Numbered from the stretch's first letter, positions 17,673-26,336 are shown. The stretch is DNA of 64,000 nt from Pseudonocardia bannensis (GCF_012911875.1 NZ_JAAXKZ010000001.1:1-64000); one strand, 5' to 3'. Notes: generated by a model not told the origin, from the letters alone. Program-made: numbers and translations.

Positions 17673-17930
17673 TCAGTGGTCGCGCAGGGCCTTGATGAGT
17701 TCGTCCTTGTTCATGTCCGACCGGCCCTTGATCCCGACCTTCTGCGCGCGCTCGTAGAGCTCGTCCTTGGTCATGTCCTCGTACCGATTCGACGACCCGC
17801 CGCGCTGGGCCACCTTGCTGCGGCCCTCCCCTGCCGCGGCGTTGGCGATACGAGCGGCCTTCTCCTTCGATGCACCCTCCTCGCGCACCTTCTGGTAGGT
17901 CTTCTCGTCCTTGATGCTCGGGTTCGGCAC
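17673..17930 (-). CDS. Small Rho-N/DUF7218-like protein
   Basis: 85-residue basic protein. The second half, MTKDELYERAQKVGIKGRSD then MNKDELIKALRDH, is a Rho termination factor N-terminal (SAP-like) helix-extended-helix; the first half PSIKDEKTYQKVREEGASKE resembles short stress-related actinobacterial proteins. GTG start is supported by GGAGGT 7 bases upstream. Likely a nucleic-acid-binding protein, but no role is shown. The 243 bases between this gene and gmhB hold no gene and should contain the heptose operon promoter. Confidence 0.75.
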   Translation of the reverse strand: MPNPSIKDEKTYQKVREEGASKEKAARIANAAAGEGRSKVAQRGGSSNRYEDMTKDELYERAQKVGIKGRSDMNKDELIKALRDH

Positions 17931-18076
17931 GACACACCTCCGGTGAGATCGACGAAGACCCCACTGTGGCGGGTCGTTCGCTCCCGCGCACGTCGGAGCC
18001 GCCGGTCCGGCCGGTCGCCCGGCCGGGCCGGACACTGCACCCGCTGCGGGCGGGCACGGCTCCCGGTCCGCCCACG

Positions 18077-19762
18077 TCAGAGCCGGTAGCTACGGATCTT
18101 CGCGTAGAGCGCGGTCCGGGAGATGCCCAGCTCCTTCGCCGCGGCGGACTTGTTCCCGCCGCACTCCTGCAGCACCGCGGCGATCACCGAGGACTCGGCT
18201 CGTTCCAGCGGACTCAGCACCCGCCGCCCCGACGCCGCCCGGATCTCCGCGGGCAGCGCTTCCAGTCCCACGACACCGCCGCGCGCGCTGCGCGCCGCGT
18301 CCCGCACGACCCGGCTCAGCTCGCGGGCGTTGCCCGGCCAGTCGTAGCGGCGCAGTGCCGCCTGTGCCTGCAGGGAGAACGACAGCCGCGGGCCGTGCCC
18401 GCGCAGCTCCCGCTGGGCCAGGGCCACGATGTCGGAGGAGCGCCGCCGAAGCGGCGGGATGGTCAGCGCGGCCCCACCCAGCCGGTCGAGCAACCGGGCC
18501 GGGTCGTCGGTCCCGCCCGCATCGGACACCGTGAGCGTCACCCCGAGCGGGCCGTGCCCACCCTCGGCGAGAAACGCCCCCACCGCACGGGAGGCCTCCT
18601 CGGACAGCAGCTCGACGTGTCGCAGCACGAGCGGAACCGGTGTGTCGCCGAGATGTTCACTGAGCCGCGCCGCCCAGGCCGGGAGGCCCTCGACCGGGCA
18701 GGTGGCCGCGTCCATCACCACCGGTTCGACCCCGAACCGTCCGGCCAGCGCGGTCGCCAGCAGCGTGGCCTTTCCCGTCCCCGGTTCGCCGCGCACCACC
18801 AGCGGACCGTCGGCGACCAGGGCCGTGGCCTCGGCCAAGAGCCGTTCCCACGTGCTCGCGGCGTCCACGGACGTGGCCGGCCGCCGCTTCGGGGCCTGCG
18901 CGACCGGGCCCGTGATCGTCACCACCGCGCCGGTGGTCGTCGGGCCGTCGCGCAGCAGACGCACCCGTCCGGACAGATCCGCAGGCAGCGCGATCACCGA
19001 GTTCTCGCCGGTGATCCGGGCCGTCCGCAGCTCATCCCACAGCGCCCGGTGGTCGAGGCCGAGATCGGCCGCCGCCCGGTTGGCGATGAAGACGTCCTCC
19101 CCCACCGTGAGCACCGGACCGGTGGAGCGGCGCTGCTCTGCCAGGAAGCCCGCGAGCAAACGGCGCTCCCGGGTGCTCGCGGCGGCCAGCAGACCTCCCC
19201 TGATCTCTTCCACCAGCTTGAGCACGACCACCGACAGCAGCGGGTTGGTGTGTTCGGCCCGGCAGGTGACGTTGACGGCACCGACGGTGCGCTGGGTGAC
19301 CGGGTGCCGGACCGGTGCGGCCACGCACGTGACGTCGTGAAAACGATGCACGAAATGCTCGGAACCTCGGATCACGGCGATGTCGCCGGTCTCCAGGGCG
19401 GTGCCCAGGCCGTTGGTGCCGACGAGCTCCTCGTCGAAGCAGTAGCCGGTGTCGACCCGTAGCTCGTCGAGCGCGGCCCGCAGCGCGGGCTCGGACACCC
19501 AGCGCCAGACCACGCTGCCGCGGGCGTCGGAGAGGGCCAGACACGTGTCACCGCCGGCGAGCAGCCCGGCCATGCCGGTGAGGATGGGGACCGCGACGCG
19601 GACGAAGTGGGAGTCGAGGTCGGTCTCGATGTACGGGGGCTCGACGTACTCGGGGTCCACGCCACTGAATCGCGACCGACGCCAGGACGTGAGGACCTCG
19701 CCGCGGACGTCCCGCGGCTCCTCACCGGCGTGGAACTGCTCCCAGGCGGTTCCTGCCCTCAT
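18077..19762 (-). CDS. AcoR-like GAF / AAA-type / Fis-HTH transcriptional regulator
   Basis: 561 residues with the layout of NtrC-like activators: N-terminal GAF-like sensor (about 60-200, with FDEELVGTNGLGTALETGD), a PAS-like middle, an ATPase remnant with Walker A GEPGTGKATLL near residue 335, the segment WPGNARELSRVV, and a C-terminal Fis helix-turn-helix (GGNKSAAAKELGISRTALYA). The sigma-54 contact loop GAFTGA is absent, consistent with actinobacteria lacking RpoN, so it must work with another sigma factor or as a classic regulator. GAGGAG precedes the ATG. Family members control catabolic operons; no obvious target is adjacent. Confidence 0.86.
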   Translation of the reverse strand: MRAGTAWEQFHAGEEPRDVRGEVLTSWRRSRFSGVDPEYVEPPYIETDLDSHFVRVAVPILTGMAGLLAGGDTCLALSDARGSVVWRWVSEPALRAALDELRVDTGYCFDEELVGTNGLGTALETGDIAVIRGSEHFVHRFHDVTCVAAPVRHPVTQRTVGAVNVTCRAEHTNPLLSVVVLKLVEEIRGGLLAAASTRERRLLAGFLAEQRRSTGPVLTVGEDVFIANRAAADLGLDHRALWDELRTARITGENSVIALPADLSGRVRLLRDGPTTTGAVVTITGPVAQAPKRRPATSVDAASTWERLLAEATALVADGPLVVRGEPGTGKATLLATALAGRFGVEPVVMDAATCPVEGLPAWAARLSEHLGDTPVPLVLRHVELLSEEASRAVGAFLAEGGHGPLGVTLTVSDAGGTDDPARLLDRLGGAALTIPPLRRRSSDIVALAQRELRGHGPRLSFSLQAQAALRRYDWPGNARELSRVVRDAARSARGGVVGLEALPAEIRAASGRRVLSPLERAESSVIAAVLQECGGNKSAAAKELGISRTALYAKIRSYRL

Positions 19763-20019
19763 CTGATCTCCTCGACCCGCTGCGCTGCGTGTCCCCCGAC
19801 GCTCGCACGAATCGCCCCGCTCGCGCACCCCGCGTCGCCGGAGGATCTGGCTCACCGGGCCGGCGGGCGGGTCGCGCCGCCGGCCCGGTGATGGCATCAG
19901 ACGCCGCCGGCGGCTCGGCGGCGGTGTGCGGGCAGCGCTGGCGGCCAGTCTGAGCCGTTCCGAACGATGGTGGGTGTACGCGATCTGGACACTCGTGCCG
20001 AATATCCACCTCCCCCGGC

Positions 20020-20025
20020 TAGCCT
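20020..20025 (+). promoter_or_regulatory. Possible -10 element for the riboswitch-SMR transcript
   Basis: TAGCCT fits a weak actinobacterial -10 and lies about 28 bases before the riboswitch aptamer. No strong -35 is evident. The remaining bases from 19763 to 20019, between the AcoR-like gene and this site, show no gene or convincing structure. Confidence 0.3.
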
Positions 20026-20053
20026 TCGGTGGGCCCGCCGTCGGGCGGCACCC

Positions 20054-20094
20054 CCGGACGAGGCGCGTCGTACCCGGTCCGACAAGACGACGCG
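20054..20094 (+). promoter_or_regulatory. Guanidine-III riboswitch (mini/ykkC-III class)
   Basis: The 41 bases start CCGGACGAGGCGCGTCGTAC, continue CCGGTCCGACAAGACGACGCG, and match the ykkC-III/guanidine-III aptamer I know from Thermobifida almost base for base: ACGAGG, then CGTAC, CCGGT, and ACAAGACG(A/G)CGCG. The P1/P2 pairing CGCGTCGT with ACGACGCG is perfect. The ribosome site GGAGG begins about 5 bases after the aptamer, so ligand binding is expected to free translation of the SugE/Gdx exporter that follows. Confidence 0.92.
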
Positions 20095-20107
20095 GCGCGG
20101 AGGTGTC

Positions 20108-20422
20108 ATGGCCTGGGTCTATCTCGTCGTCTCGGGTGCGCTCGAGACCGTGTGGGCGGCCTCGCTGGCCCAGTCGCGGGGGCTCTCCCGGCTGGTCCCG
20201 TCGGTCATCTTCGGCGTCGCCCTGATCGCGAGCATGGTCGGGCTCTCGCTCGCGTTGCGTTCGCTACCCGTCGGCACCGCCTACGCCGTCTGGGTCGGGA
20301 TCGGCGCGGTGGGCACGGCCGCCTACGGGATGGCGGCTCTGGACGAGCCCGCGACGGTCGCGCGGCTGTTGTGCCTGCTGGCGATCGTCGCGGGCGTGGT
20401 GGGTCTGAAGGTTCTGCACTAG
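20108..20422 (+). CDS. gdx: SMR-family guanidinium exporter (SugE/Gdx type)
   Basis: 104-residue, four-helix small multidrug resistance protein. [20 protein letters not shown] carries the essential membrane Glu (E13); [20 protein letters not shown] is the signature shared with E. coli SugE/Gdx and differs from EmrE. Gdx exports guanidinium in exchange for protons as a dual-topology dimer. The ATG follows the guanidine-III riboswitch and a GGAGGTG ribosome site, which supports guanidinium as substrate. Confidence 0.93.
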   Translation: MAWVYLVVSGALETVWAASLAQSRGLSRLVPSVIFGVALIASMVGLSLALRSLPVGTAYAVWVGIGAVGTAAYGMAALDEPATVARLLCLLAIVAGVVGLKVLH

Positions 20423-20430
20423 CCGGAGGT

Positions 20431-20781
20431 TCAGGACACGGTGTGACCGGCGGGCGGCGTGCGGACGACCGCGGGCACCCCGCTCCAGAGGAAATCGCGC
20501 TCGGTCACATCGACCCTGGCCAGCGCGGGCAGTTCCCGGACGAGCAGCGCGAAGTGGTCGGTGAGCCAGCGGCGCTGCGCGGCGTGGTGGCCGGCGGGCG
20601 TGGGGTCCGCGGCGTCGCCGGTCCAGCCGCACTCGCAGGCCGGGACGTAGCCGCTGTAGGCGCCCGGCTCGTCGCGGACGTCGGTCCAGATCCCGGTGAG
20701 CGAGCCGTCCGGACAGCGCCCCGACACGTACCCCTCGTGTTCGTCGGTCAGCTCGTCGGCTCCGGGGCCGATGTAGAACAT
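20431..20781 (-). CDS. Hypothetical protein
   Basis: 116 residues, not recognised. Contains a short CECGW pair of cysteines and an acidic N-terminal half ([20 protein letters not shown]); no membrane segment or signal peptide. It converges on the SMR gene with 8 bases between. Codon use is ordinary for the window. Confidence 0.55.
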   Translation of the reverse strand: MFYIGPGADELTDEHEGYVSGRCPDGSLTGIWTDVRDEPGAYSGYVPACECGWTGDAADPTPAGHHAAQRRWLTDHFALLVRELPALARVDVTERDFLWSGVPAVVRTPPAGHTVS

Positions 20782-21117
20782 GCGCAGAGCATCCCGCGCG
20801 GCCCCGCGACGGGTGGGGCCGGGCTCGTCACCGCCGGGGCGAGGAACCGCGGGCGTAACCCGATCGCGTGGTCGCCGCTCACCAGGAGCCCGGTGCGTGG
20901 GCCGGCCCGCGGCCCGAGTCGGCGGACCGAGCCCACGCAGCGTCGGCGTCGAGCTGCCAGAACGATCACCAACGCGGGAACCCTCGCATCTGTTGCAAGG
21001 ATCTTGCAACACGGTACTCGTCCATCGCACGGTGCGCTAGCGCAGATGTCCTGCCATTGCGGCATGATCGCTATTGCAAGAGAGTGGCATCTTCATCGTC
21101 CACGCTGGAGGAGATCC
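20782..21117. other. 336-base intergenic region upstream of sodA
   Basis: No gene is supported here. The left part is ordinary GC-rich spacer; the right part is less GC-rich and carries a perfect palindrome (see the Nur-type box) and a further single TTGCAA at 21074-21079, then the GGAGGAG ribosome site of the dismutase gene. Confidence 0.6.
20991..21011. promoter_or_regulatory. Nur-type operator (TTGCAA-N5-TTGCAA)
   Basis: A perfect 9-3-9 inverted repeat that reads TTGCAA, GGATC, TTGCAA, exactly the form described for the nickel-responsive Fur homologue Nur in Streptomyces, which represses sodF when nickel is present. It lies about 107 bases before the dismutase start. The match and the target gene support each other; regulation itself is inferred. 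Confidence 0.75.
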
Positions 21118-21741
21118 GTGTCCGAGTACACGCTGCCCGACCTGCCCTACGACTACGGCGCCCTCGACCCGCACATCGCGGGCGAGATCATGGAACTGCA
21201 CCACTCCAAGCACCACCAGACCTACGTCAACGGGCTCAACAGCACCCTCGAGCAGCTCGCCGAGGCCCGCGCGAACGAGTCCTTCGGCGCGATCGGCGGA
21301 CTGGAGAAGACCCTCGCGTTCAACCTCGGCGGGCACATCAACCACTCCGTCTTCTGGAACAACCTGTCCCCCGACGGCGGCGACAAGCCGGTCGGCGAGC
21401 TCGCCGCGGCCATCGACGACCAGTTCGGCTCGTTCGACGCCTTCCGCGCCTATTTCCAGGCCAACGCGCTGGCCATCCAGGGCTCCGGTTGGTCGATCCT
21501 CGGCTGGGACTCCCTCGGCCGGCGACTGCTGGTCTTCCAGCTCTACGACCAGCAGGGCAACGTCCCCGTCGGCATCGTCCCGCTCGTGCTGCTCGACATG
21601 TGGGAGCACGCCTTCTACCTGCAGTACCGCAACGTCAAGGCCGACTACGTCACCGCCTGGTGGAACGTCGTCAACTGGGCCGACGCCGGCGCCCGCTTCG
21701 ACGCCGCGCGCACCACGACCACCGGACTGATCACGCCCTGA
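21118..21741 (+). CDS. sodA: Superoxide dismutase, Fe/Mn family
   Basis: 207 residues; disproportionates superoxide in the cytoplasm. Metal ligands sit at H28, H76, D160 and H164, the same numbers as in the mycobacterial enzyme ([32 protein letters not shown]). Residue 145 is Gln (QLYDQQGN); in mycobacterial enzymes His there goes with iron and Gln with manganese, so Mn is predicted. GTG start has GGAGGAG 5 bases upstream. A large in-frame upstream extension exists but is codon-poor and lacks homology. Probably under Nur control. Confidence 0.95.
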   Translation: MSEYTLPDLPYDYGALDPHIAGEIMELHHSKHHQTYVNGLNSTLEQLAEARANESFGAIGGLEKTLAFNLGGHINHSVFWNNLSPDGGDKPVGELAAAIDDQFGSFDAFRAYFQANALAIQGSGWSILGWDSLGRRLLVFQLYDQQGNVPVGIVPLVLLDMWEHAFYLQYRNVKADYVTAWWNVVNWADAGARFDAARTTTTGLITP

Positions 21742-21783
21742 CCGGCCGTGACCGGGGCGACGCGGTGTCCGGCCCCTCCGGGA

Positions 21784-21824
21784 CAGAACGCCGGGCGCTC
21801 CCGCTCGGGGCGCCCGGCGTTCTG
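21784..21824. terminator. Bidirectional hairpin terminator between sodA and arsI
   Basis: CAGAACGCCGGGCGC and GCGCCCGGCGTTCTG form a perfect 15-bp stem with an 11-base loop. It separates the convergent sodA and arsI genes. Confidence 0.85.
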
Positions 21825-21856
21825 CCTGCCCTGGCGGCTCCGGCCGCCCGGCGCCC

Positions 21857-22369
21857 TCAGCCGGCGGCGGCCGGGCCGCAGCACGCCGCCTCGTCCCCGG
21901 CGTCCGGCGAGCCCGTGTCGGCAGCACGCATCGGGGTGCCGCAGACGCAGTCGCCGTCGGCGGCCGGCGAGGCGCCGGCCGGGTGAATGCCCGTCGCCTC
22001 GGGTGCATCCGCCTTGACCGTGTAGACCTCCCACGGTTCGGCGCCGGGTCCGTGCACCCAGACCTTGTCCTGCAGCGCGTAGCAACAGGTGGTGTCGTCC
22101 TCGACCTTCGTGAACAGGCCGAGCTCGGACAGCCGCTGCGTTGCCGCGTGGACCTCCTCGGTGGTCTCGACCTCGACACCGAGGTGGTCCATCACGGTCG
22201 GCCGGTCCGCCTCCCCCTCGATGAGCACCAGCTTGAGCGGGGGCTCGACGATGGCGAAGTTGGCGTAGCCGGGGCGGCGCTTGGCGGGCTCGACCCCGAA
22301 CAGCTTCCGGTAGAAGGCGACCGAGCCGTCGAGATCGGAGACCCGCAGCGCGAGCTGAACGCGAGACAT
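21857..22369 (-). CDS. arsI: ArsI/CadI-family VOC protein (C-As lyase candidate)
   Basis: 170 residues, one vicinal-oxygen-chelate domain: VQLALRVSDLDGSVAFYRKL at the start and VHGPGAEPWEVYTVKADAPE at the end. The vicinal Cys pair C95-C96 (DTTCCYALQDK) that binds trivalent organoarsenicals in ArsI is present, with Q5, H62 and E114 as likely metal ligands. Known members cleave methylarsenite or are induced by cadmium and arsenic. The tail is Cys-rich (CVCGT, AACCGP), possibly a metal trap. It is divergent from arsR with 72 bases between. Confidence 0.87.
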   Translation of the reverse strand: MSRVQLALRVSDLDGSVAFYRKLFGVEPAKRRPGYANFAIVEPPLKLVLIEGEADRPTVMDHLGVEVETTEEVHAATQRLSELGLFTKVEDDTTCCYALQDKVWVHGPGAEPWEVYTVKADAPEATGIHPAGASPAADGDCVCGTPMRAADTGSPDAGDEAACCGPAAAG

Positions 22370-22441
22370 GACCACTCCCTTGTTTCGATGGTTGTCGATA
22401 CAGACGTTGCGCCTTGGATCGATGCCTGTCAAGGTAGAAAC

Positions 22442-22819
22442 ATGTCGAATCAAGACCTGGCGCTCACCGAGGGGACCTGGCAGCCGGCGTGCTGCTCACC
22501 GCTCGTTCGCGAGCCGCTGTCGGCCGAACTGTCGGCCGAACTGTCGCGGCTGTTCAAGGCGATGGGCGATCCGGTACGACTGCGACTGCTGTCGCTGATC
22601 GCCTCGCACGCGGGCGGGGAGGCGTGCGTCTGCGACCTGACCGGCGTGTTCGACCTGACCGGCCCGACGATCTCGCACCATCTCAAGGTGCTGCGCGAGG
22701 CCGGGCTGATCTCCGGCGAGCGGCGCGGGACCTGGGTGTACTACCGGGTCGAGCCGGACGCGCTGCGCCGGCTGTCCGACGTGCTGGTGCCCGACCAGGC
22801 GCCGGCGGTGGGAGCGTGA
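22442..22819 (+). CDS. arsR: ArsR-family arsenite-responsive repressor
   Basis: 125-residue winged-helix repressor. Core: LFKAMGDPVRLRLLSLIASH and SHHLKVLREAGLISGERRGT. Cysteines C17-C18 in the N-terminal extension and C62/C64 in the ACVCDL helix fit the Corynebacterium-type As(III) site (an N-terminal pair plus one more), rather than the E. coli pattern. Divergent from arsI and translationally coupled to acr3 (GTGA overlap); the intergenic segment contains TCGA-rich short repeats but no clear operator I can fix. Confidence 0.93.
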   Translation: MSNQDLALTEGTWQPACCSPLVREPLSAELSAELSRLFKAMGDPVRLRLLSLIASHAGGEACVCDLTGVFDLTGPTISHHLKVLREAGLISGERRGTWVYYRVEPDALRRLSDVLVPDQAPAVGA

Positions 22820-23916
22820 CGTCTCCTGACCTGACCTCCGCCGACGCCGGATCGGCCGGTGTCGTCGGCAGGCTCTCCACCCTCGACCGGTTCCTCCCGG
22901 TGTGGATCCTCGCGGCGATGGTCCTCGGGCTGGCCGCCGGCCGGCTCATCCCCGGCATGGGCCCGGCGCTGGACGCGATCGCGATCGACGGCGTCTCGCT
23001 GCCCATCGCGCTCGGATTGCTGATCATGATGTACCCGGTGCTGGCGAAGGTCCGCTACGACCGGCTCGACACCGTCACCGGCGACCGCAGGCTGCTGATC
23101 TCGTCGCTGGTCCTGAACTGGGTCCTCGGACCCGCGCTGATGTTCGCGCTGGCCTGGCTGATGCTGCCCGACCTGCCCGAGTACCGCACCGGCCTGATCA
23201 TCGTCGGGCTGGCCCGGTGCATCGCGATGGTCATCATCTGGAACGACCTGGCCTGCGGCGACCGCGAGGCCGCCGCCGTGCTCGTCGCCCTCAACTCGGT
23301 GTTCCAGGTGATCGCGTTCGCCGGCCTGGGCTGGTTCTACCTCGACGTGCTGCCCGGCTGGCTCGGCCTGCCGCAGACCGACCTCGCCGTCTCGTCGTGG
23401 GACATCGCCGGGTCGGTGCTGATCTTCCTCGGGATTCCGTTGGTCGCCGGCTACCTGACCCGCCGGTTCGGTGAGCGCGCCAAGGGGCGGGACTGGTACG
23501 AGTCGACGTTCCTGCCGAGGGTGGGGCCGTTCGCGCTCTACGGGCTGTTGTTCACCATCGTCGTCCTGTTCGCCCTGCAGGGTGACGCCATCACCAGCCG
23601 TCCGCTCGACGTCGCCCGCATCGCGCTGCCGCTGCTGGCCTACTTCGCGATCATGTGGGCGGGGTCCTACGCGCTGGGCTCGGCGATCGGGTTGAGCTAC
23701 GAGCGGGCCACCACCCTGGCGTTCACCGCGGCCGGCAACAACTTCGAACTCGCCATCGCCGTCGCGATCGCCACCTTCGGCGTCACGTCCGGACAGGCTC
23801 TCGCCGGGGTCGTCGGCCCGCTGATCGAGGTCCCGGTCCTGGTCGCCCTCGTCTACGTCTCCCTCGCCGCGCGTCGCCGGTGGGCGCGCCGGTCCGTTCC
23901 GGGAGGAACCCCGTGA
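22816..23916 (+). CDS. acr3: Arsenite efflux permease, ACR3 family
   Basis: 366 residues with ten predicted membrane helices. The conserved ACR3 Cys lies in LIIVGLARCIAMVIIWNDLA, and LAFTAAGNNFELAIAVAIAT is the second family signature with the essential Glu. Exports As(III) using the membrane potential. GTG overlaps the arsR stop by 4 bp and the gene overlaps arsC by 4 bp, so expression is coupled across the operon. Confidence 0.95.
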   Translation: MTSPDLTSADAGSAGVVGRLSTLDRFLPVWILAAMVLGLAAGRLIPGMGPALDAIAIDGVSLPIALGLLIMMYPVLAKVRYDRLDTVTGDRRLLISSLVLNWVLGPALMFALAWLMLPDLPEYRTGLIIVGLARCIAMVIIWNDLACGDREAAAVLVALNSVFQVIAFAGLGWFYLDVLPGWLGLPQTDLAVSSWDIAGSVLIFLGIPLVAGYLTRRFGERAKGRDWYESTFLPRVGPFALYGLLFTIVVLFALQGDAITSRPLDVARIALPLLAYFAIMWAGSYALGSAIGLSYERATTLAFTAAGNNFELAIAVAIATFGVTSGQALAGVVGPLIEVPVLVALVYVSLAARRRWARRSVPGGTP

Positions 23917-24326
23917 CCGATGTTCCCGAGGTGCTGTTCGTCTGCGTGCACAATGCCGGCCGCTCCCAGATGGCGGCTGCCCTGCTGGCCCACCATGCCC
24001 GGGGCGCGGTCCGGGTGACGTCCGCGGGGTCCGCGCCCGCGGAGGAGATCAACCCCGCGGTCCGTGCGGTGATGGACGAACTGGGCATCGACCTGTCCAT
24101 GCAGTTCCCCAAGCGGCTCACCACGGACGCCGTGGAAGCCGCCGACGTCGTCGTCACGATGGGTTGCGGCGATGCGTGCCCGGTCTTCCCCGGCAAGCGC
24201 TACCTCGACTGGGAGCTCACGGACCCGGCCGGCAGATCGGTCGAGGACATCCGCCCGATCCGGGACGACATCGACGCCCGGGTCCGTGGGCTCCTCGCGG
24301 AACTCGTCCCGGCCGGGGACCGGTAG
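23913..24326 (+). CDS. arsC: Arsenate reductase / arsenate-mycothiol transferase (LMW-PTP fold)
   Basis: 137 residues. The P-loop is CVHNAGRSQ (C-x5-R) and the general acid segment is RPIRDDID; MGCGDACPVFPGKRYLDW is the characteristic ArsC segment. A single catalytic Cys plus an actinobacterial host suggests the mycothiol/mycoredoxin-dependent mechanism of Corynebacterium ArsC1/2. Overlaps acr3 by 4 bp and ends 2 bases before the next ORF. Confidence 0.93.
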   Translation: MTDVPEVLFVCVHNAGRSQMAAALLAHHARGAVRVTSAGSAPAEEINPAVRAVMDELGIDLSMQFPKRLTTDAVEAADVVVTMGCGDACPVFPGKRYLDWELTDPAGRSVEDIRPIRDDIDARVRGLLAELVPAGDR

Positions 24327-24328
24327 CC

Positions 24329-25330
24329 ATGTCCGGCCCGGGGCGCAGTTGCCCGCTGGCCTACCGCTACCGGCCCGAGGACCTCGCCGGGCCGGTGGCG
24401 TTCGGCTGCGCCACGCTGTACGTGGTGGGCGGGCTCTACGGCAACGCCTGGGCCCTCGACGCCGTCCGGGAGCGCGCGGCCGCCGAACCGGCGCCGCCCG
24501 AGATCGTGTTCAACGGCGACTTCCACTACCTCGACGCCGACCCCGCCGCCTTCCGGACGGTCGCGGACGGCGTGGCCGCCCACCACGTCACCCTCGGCAA
24601 CGTCGAGTACGCGCTCACCACCGACGGCGCCGAGGTCGGGTGCGGCTGCGACTATCCGGACTACGTCGGCGACAGCGTCGTCACCGCCTCCAACGCCGTC
24701 GTCGAACGCCTCCGCACCACCGCCGCCGACCATCCCGAGCACCTCGCCCGGCTCGCCGACCTGCCCCGCCACCTGGACGTCGCGGTCGGCGGCCGCCGGG
24801 TCGCGATCGTGCACGGCGATCCCGAGTCCCTCGCCGGCTGGAAGCTCGCCCTCGAAGCCGTCGAGCCGGGCGACGAGGACGTCCGCGCCCGCACCGGCTT
24901 CTCCGGCATGCCCACCGGGACCGACCAGGTGCTCGACTGGTTCGGCCGGGCCGACGCCGACGTCATCTGCTGCACCCACACCGGGCTGCCCTACGCCCAG
25001 GATCACCACGGCGGCGGCCGGCGCCATCTCGTGGCCAACAACGGCTCCGCCGGGTTGCCGAACTTCGCCGGACGCCGCCACGGCGTCATCACCCGCCTGT
25101 CCACCGGGACCGAGCCACCGGCGGACAGCCTCTACGGCCTCGACATGGACGGGTTGCGCTTCGACGCCCTACCCGTGCGATTCGACACCGAACGGTGGAC
25201 GGCGGACTTCCTCGCCACCTGGCCACCCGGATCGCCGGGTCACCAGGGCTACCACGCCCGCATCGCCGACAGCACCTGGCTGCGGATCGAACAGGCCGCG
25301 CGCGGCGGCGTCCAGATCACCGGGGGCTGA
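24329..25330 (+). CDS. Calcineurin-like metallophosphoesterase of the ars operon
   Basis: 333 residues. Motifs of the metallophosphoesterase fold are visible: FNGDFHYLDADP, TLGNVEYALT, VHGDPESLAGW and ICCTHTGLPYA; the first block is GDFH instead of GDxHG. A CGCDYPDY segment may be structural. It begins 2 bases after arsC and is thus an operon member. Such proteins recur in ars operons, but their substrate is not established. Confidence 0.75.
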   Translation: MSGPGRSCPLAYRYRPEDLAGPVAFGCATLYVVGGLYGNAWALDAVRERAAAEPAPPEIVFNGDFHYLDADPAAFRTVADGVAAHHVTLGNVEYALTTDGAEVGCGCDYPDYVGDSVVTASNAVVERLRTTAADHPEHLARLADLPRHLDVAVGGRRVAIVHGDPESLAGWKLALEAVEPGDEDVRARTGFSGMPTGTDQVLDWFGRADADVICCTHTGLPYAQDHHGGGRRHLVANNGSAGLPNFAGRRHGVITRLSTGTEPPADSLYGLDMDGLRFDALPVRFDTERWTADFLATWPPGSPGHQGYHARIADSTWLRIEQAARGGVQITGG

Positions 25331-25345
25331 AGGGCAGGCGCAGCC

Positions 25346-26056
25346 CTACAGGTGGTCGGCGAAGAAGCCCAGGGTGCGACTCCAGGCCAGGTCGGCTGCC
25401 TCCTTGTCGTACATCGAGGGCGCGTCCCAGTTGGAGAACGCGTGGCCGGCGTCGTAGCGGTGGATCGTGACCCCCGGGCGCTCCTTCACCGCCGCTTCCA
25501 CGGCGGTGATCTGCTCCTCGGGGATGTACGGGTCACGGTTCCCGTAGTGGAACATCATCGGGCACTCGATCGAGCCGGCCTGGCCGAGCATCTGCTGGAT
25601 TCCCGAGCCGTAGTAGGACACGGCGGCGTCCGGACCCCGGCCGTCGACCCGGGTCGATGTCGCGAAGACGTAGGTGAGCGTGCCGCCGAGGCAGAACCCG
25701 ACGCCACCGACGGTGCCGCTGCACTCCGGCATGGAGAGCACATGCGCGAAGGCCGAGGTGATGTCGGCGCCGGCCGAGGCCCAGTCCAGCTGCTGAACCA
25801 TGGCCATGCCGTCGGCGAGGCCGGACTCGTCGTTCCGCTCGAAGCGCGGTTCGATGCGCCAGAACATGTCGGGTGCGAGCGTCAGGTAGCCCGCCTCGGC
25901 GAGCCGTTCCGCGAGCCCCCGGATGTTGTCGTTGATGCCGAAGATCTCCTGGAAGAGGAGGATCGCCGGGCCGCTCTCGCGGTCGGGTCGGGCGCAGAAC
26001 GCGTCGAAGACCCCACCGTCATGGGCCTCGACCTGCTCGTATCGACTGAAGACCAC
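25346..26056 (-). CDS. Dienelactone hydrolase family protein
   Basis: 236-residue alpha/beta hydrolase. Nucleophile Cys in GGVGFCLGGTLTY, Asp in FHYGNRDPYIP and His in RYDAGHAFSNWDAP form the DLH triad. GTG chosen because GGGAGGA precedes it; an upstream ATG would add about 60 low-complexity residues. It converges on the ars operon. Substrate unknown; the family includes carboxymethylenebutenolidase and other small-ester hydrolases. Confidence 0.87.
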   Translation of the reverse strand: MVFSRYEQVEAHDGGVFDAFCARPDRESGPAILLFQEIFGINDNIRGLAERLAEAGYLTLAPDMFWRIEPRFERNDESGLADGMAMVQQLDWASAGADITSAFAHVLSMPECSGTVGGVGFCLGGTLTYVFATSTRVDGRGPDAAVSYYGSGIQQMLGQAGSIECPMMFHYGNRDPYIPEEQITAVEAAVKERPGVTIHRYDAGHAFSNWDAPSMYDKEAADLAWSRTLGFFADHL

Positions 26057-26336
26057 CGAATCCTCCCTCGATGCCGGCGAGCGCCGGCAGGTGGCGATCA
26101 TCCCGGCGCCACCCGATCCCGGGAAGACCCCCGCACCCGGAGGCGCGCGCGGACGGGCTCCGGTCGACCTCACCGCGCCCGGCACGCCGGGTAGTGTTGC
26201 CGTCTCCAGCAGGAGACCTACCGAGGAGGTGAGACCCATAACCGCTCGATCAGGCTGGGTGCTCCCACCTCACGGCCCTGCGGTCGACCCGACCTAGGTG
26301 ACCGGGGAGCACCCTTCGGCGTCCCGAAAGGCTCCC

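Noticed and set aside
20029-21117. In-frame upstream extension of sodA
   Set aside because: It would run through the SMR gene and the Nur box, and the SOD family begins at the GTG with a ribosome site.
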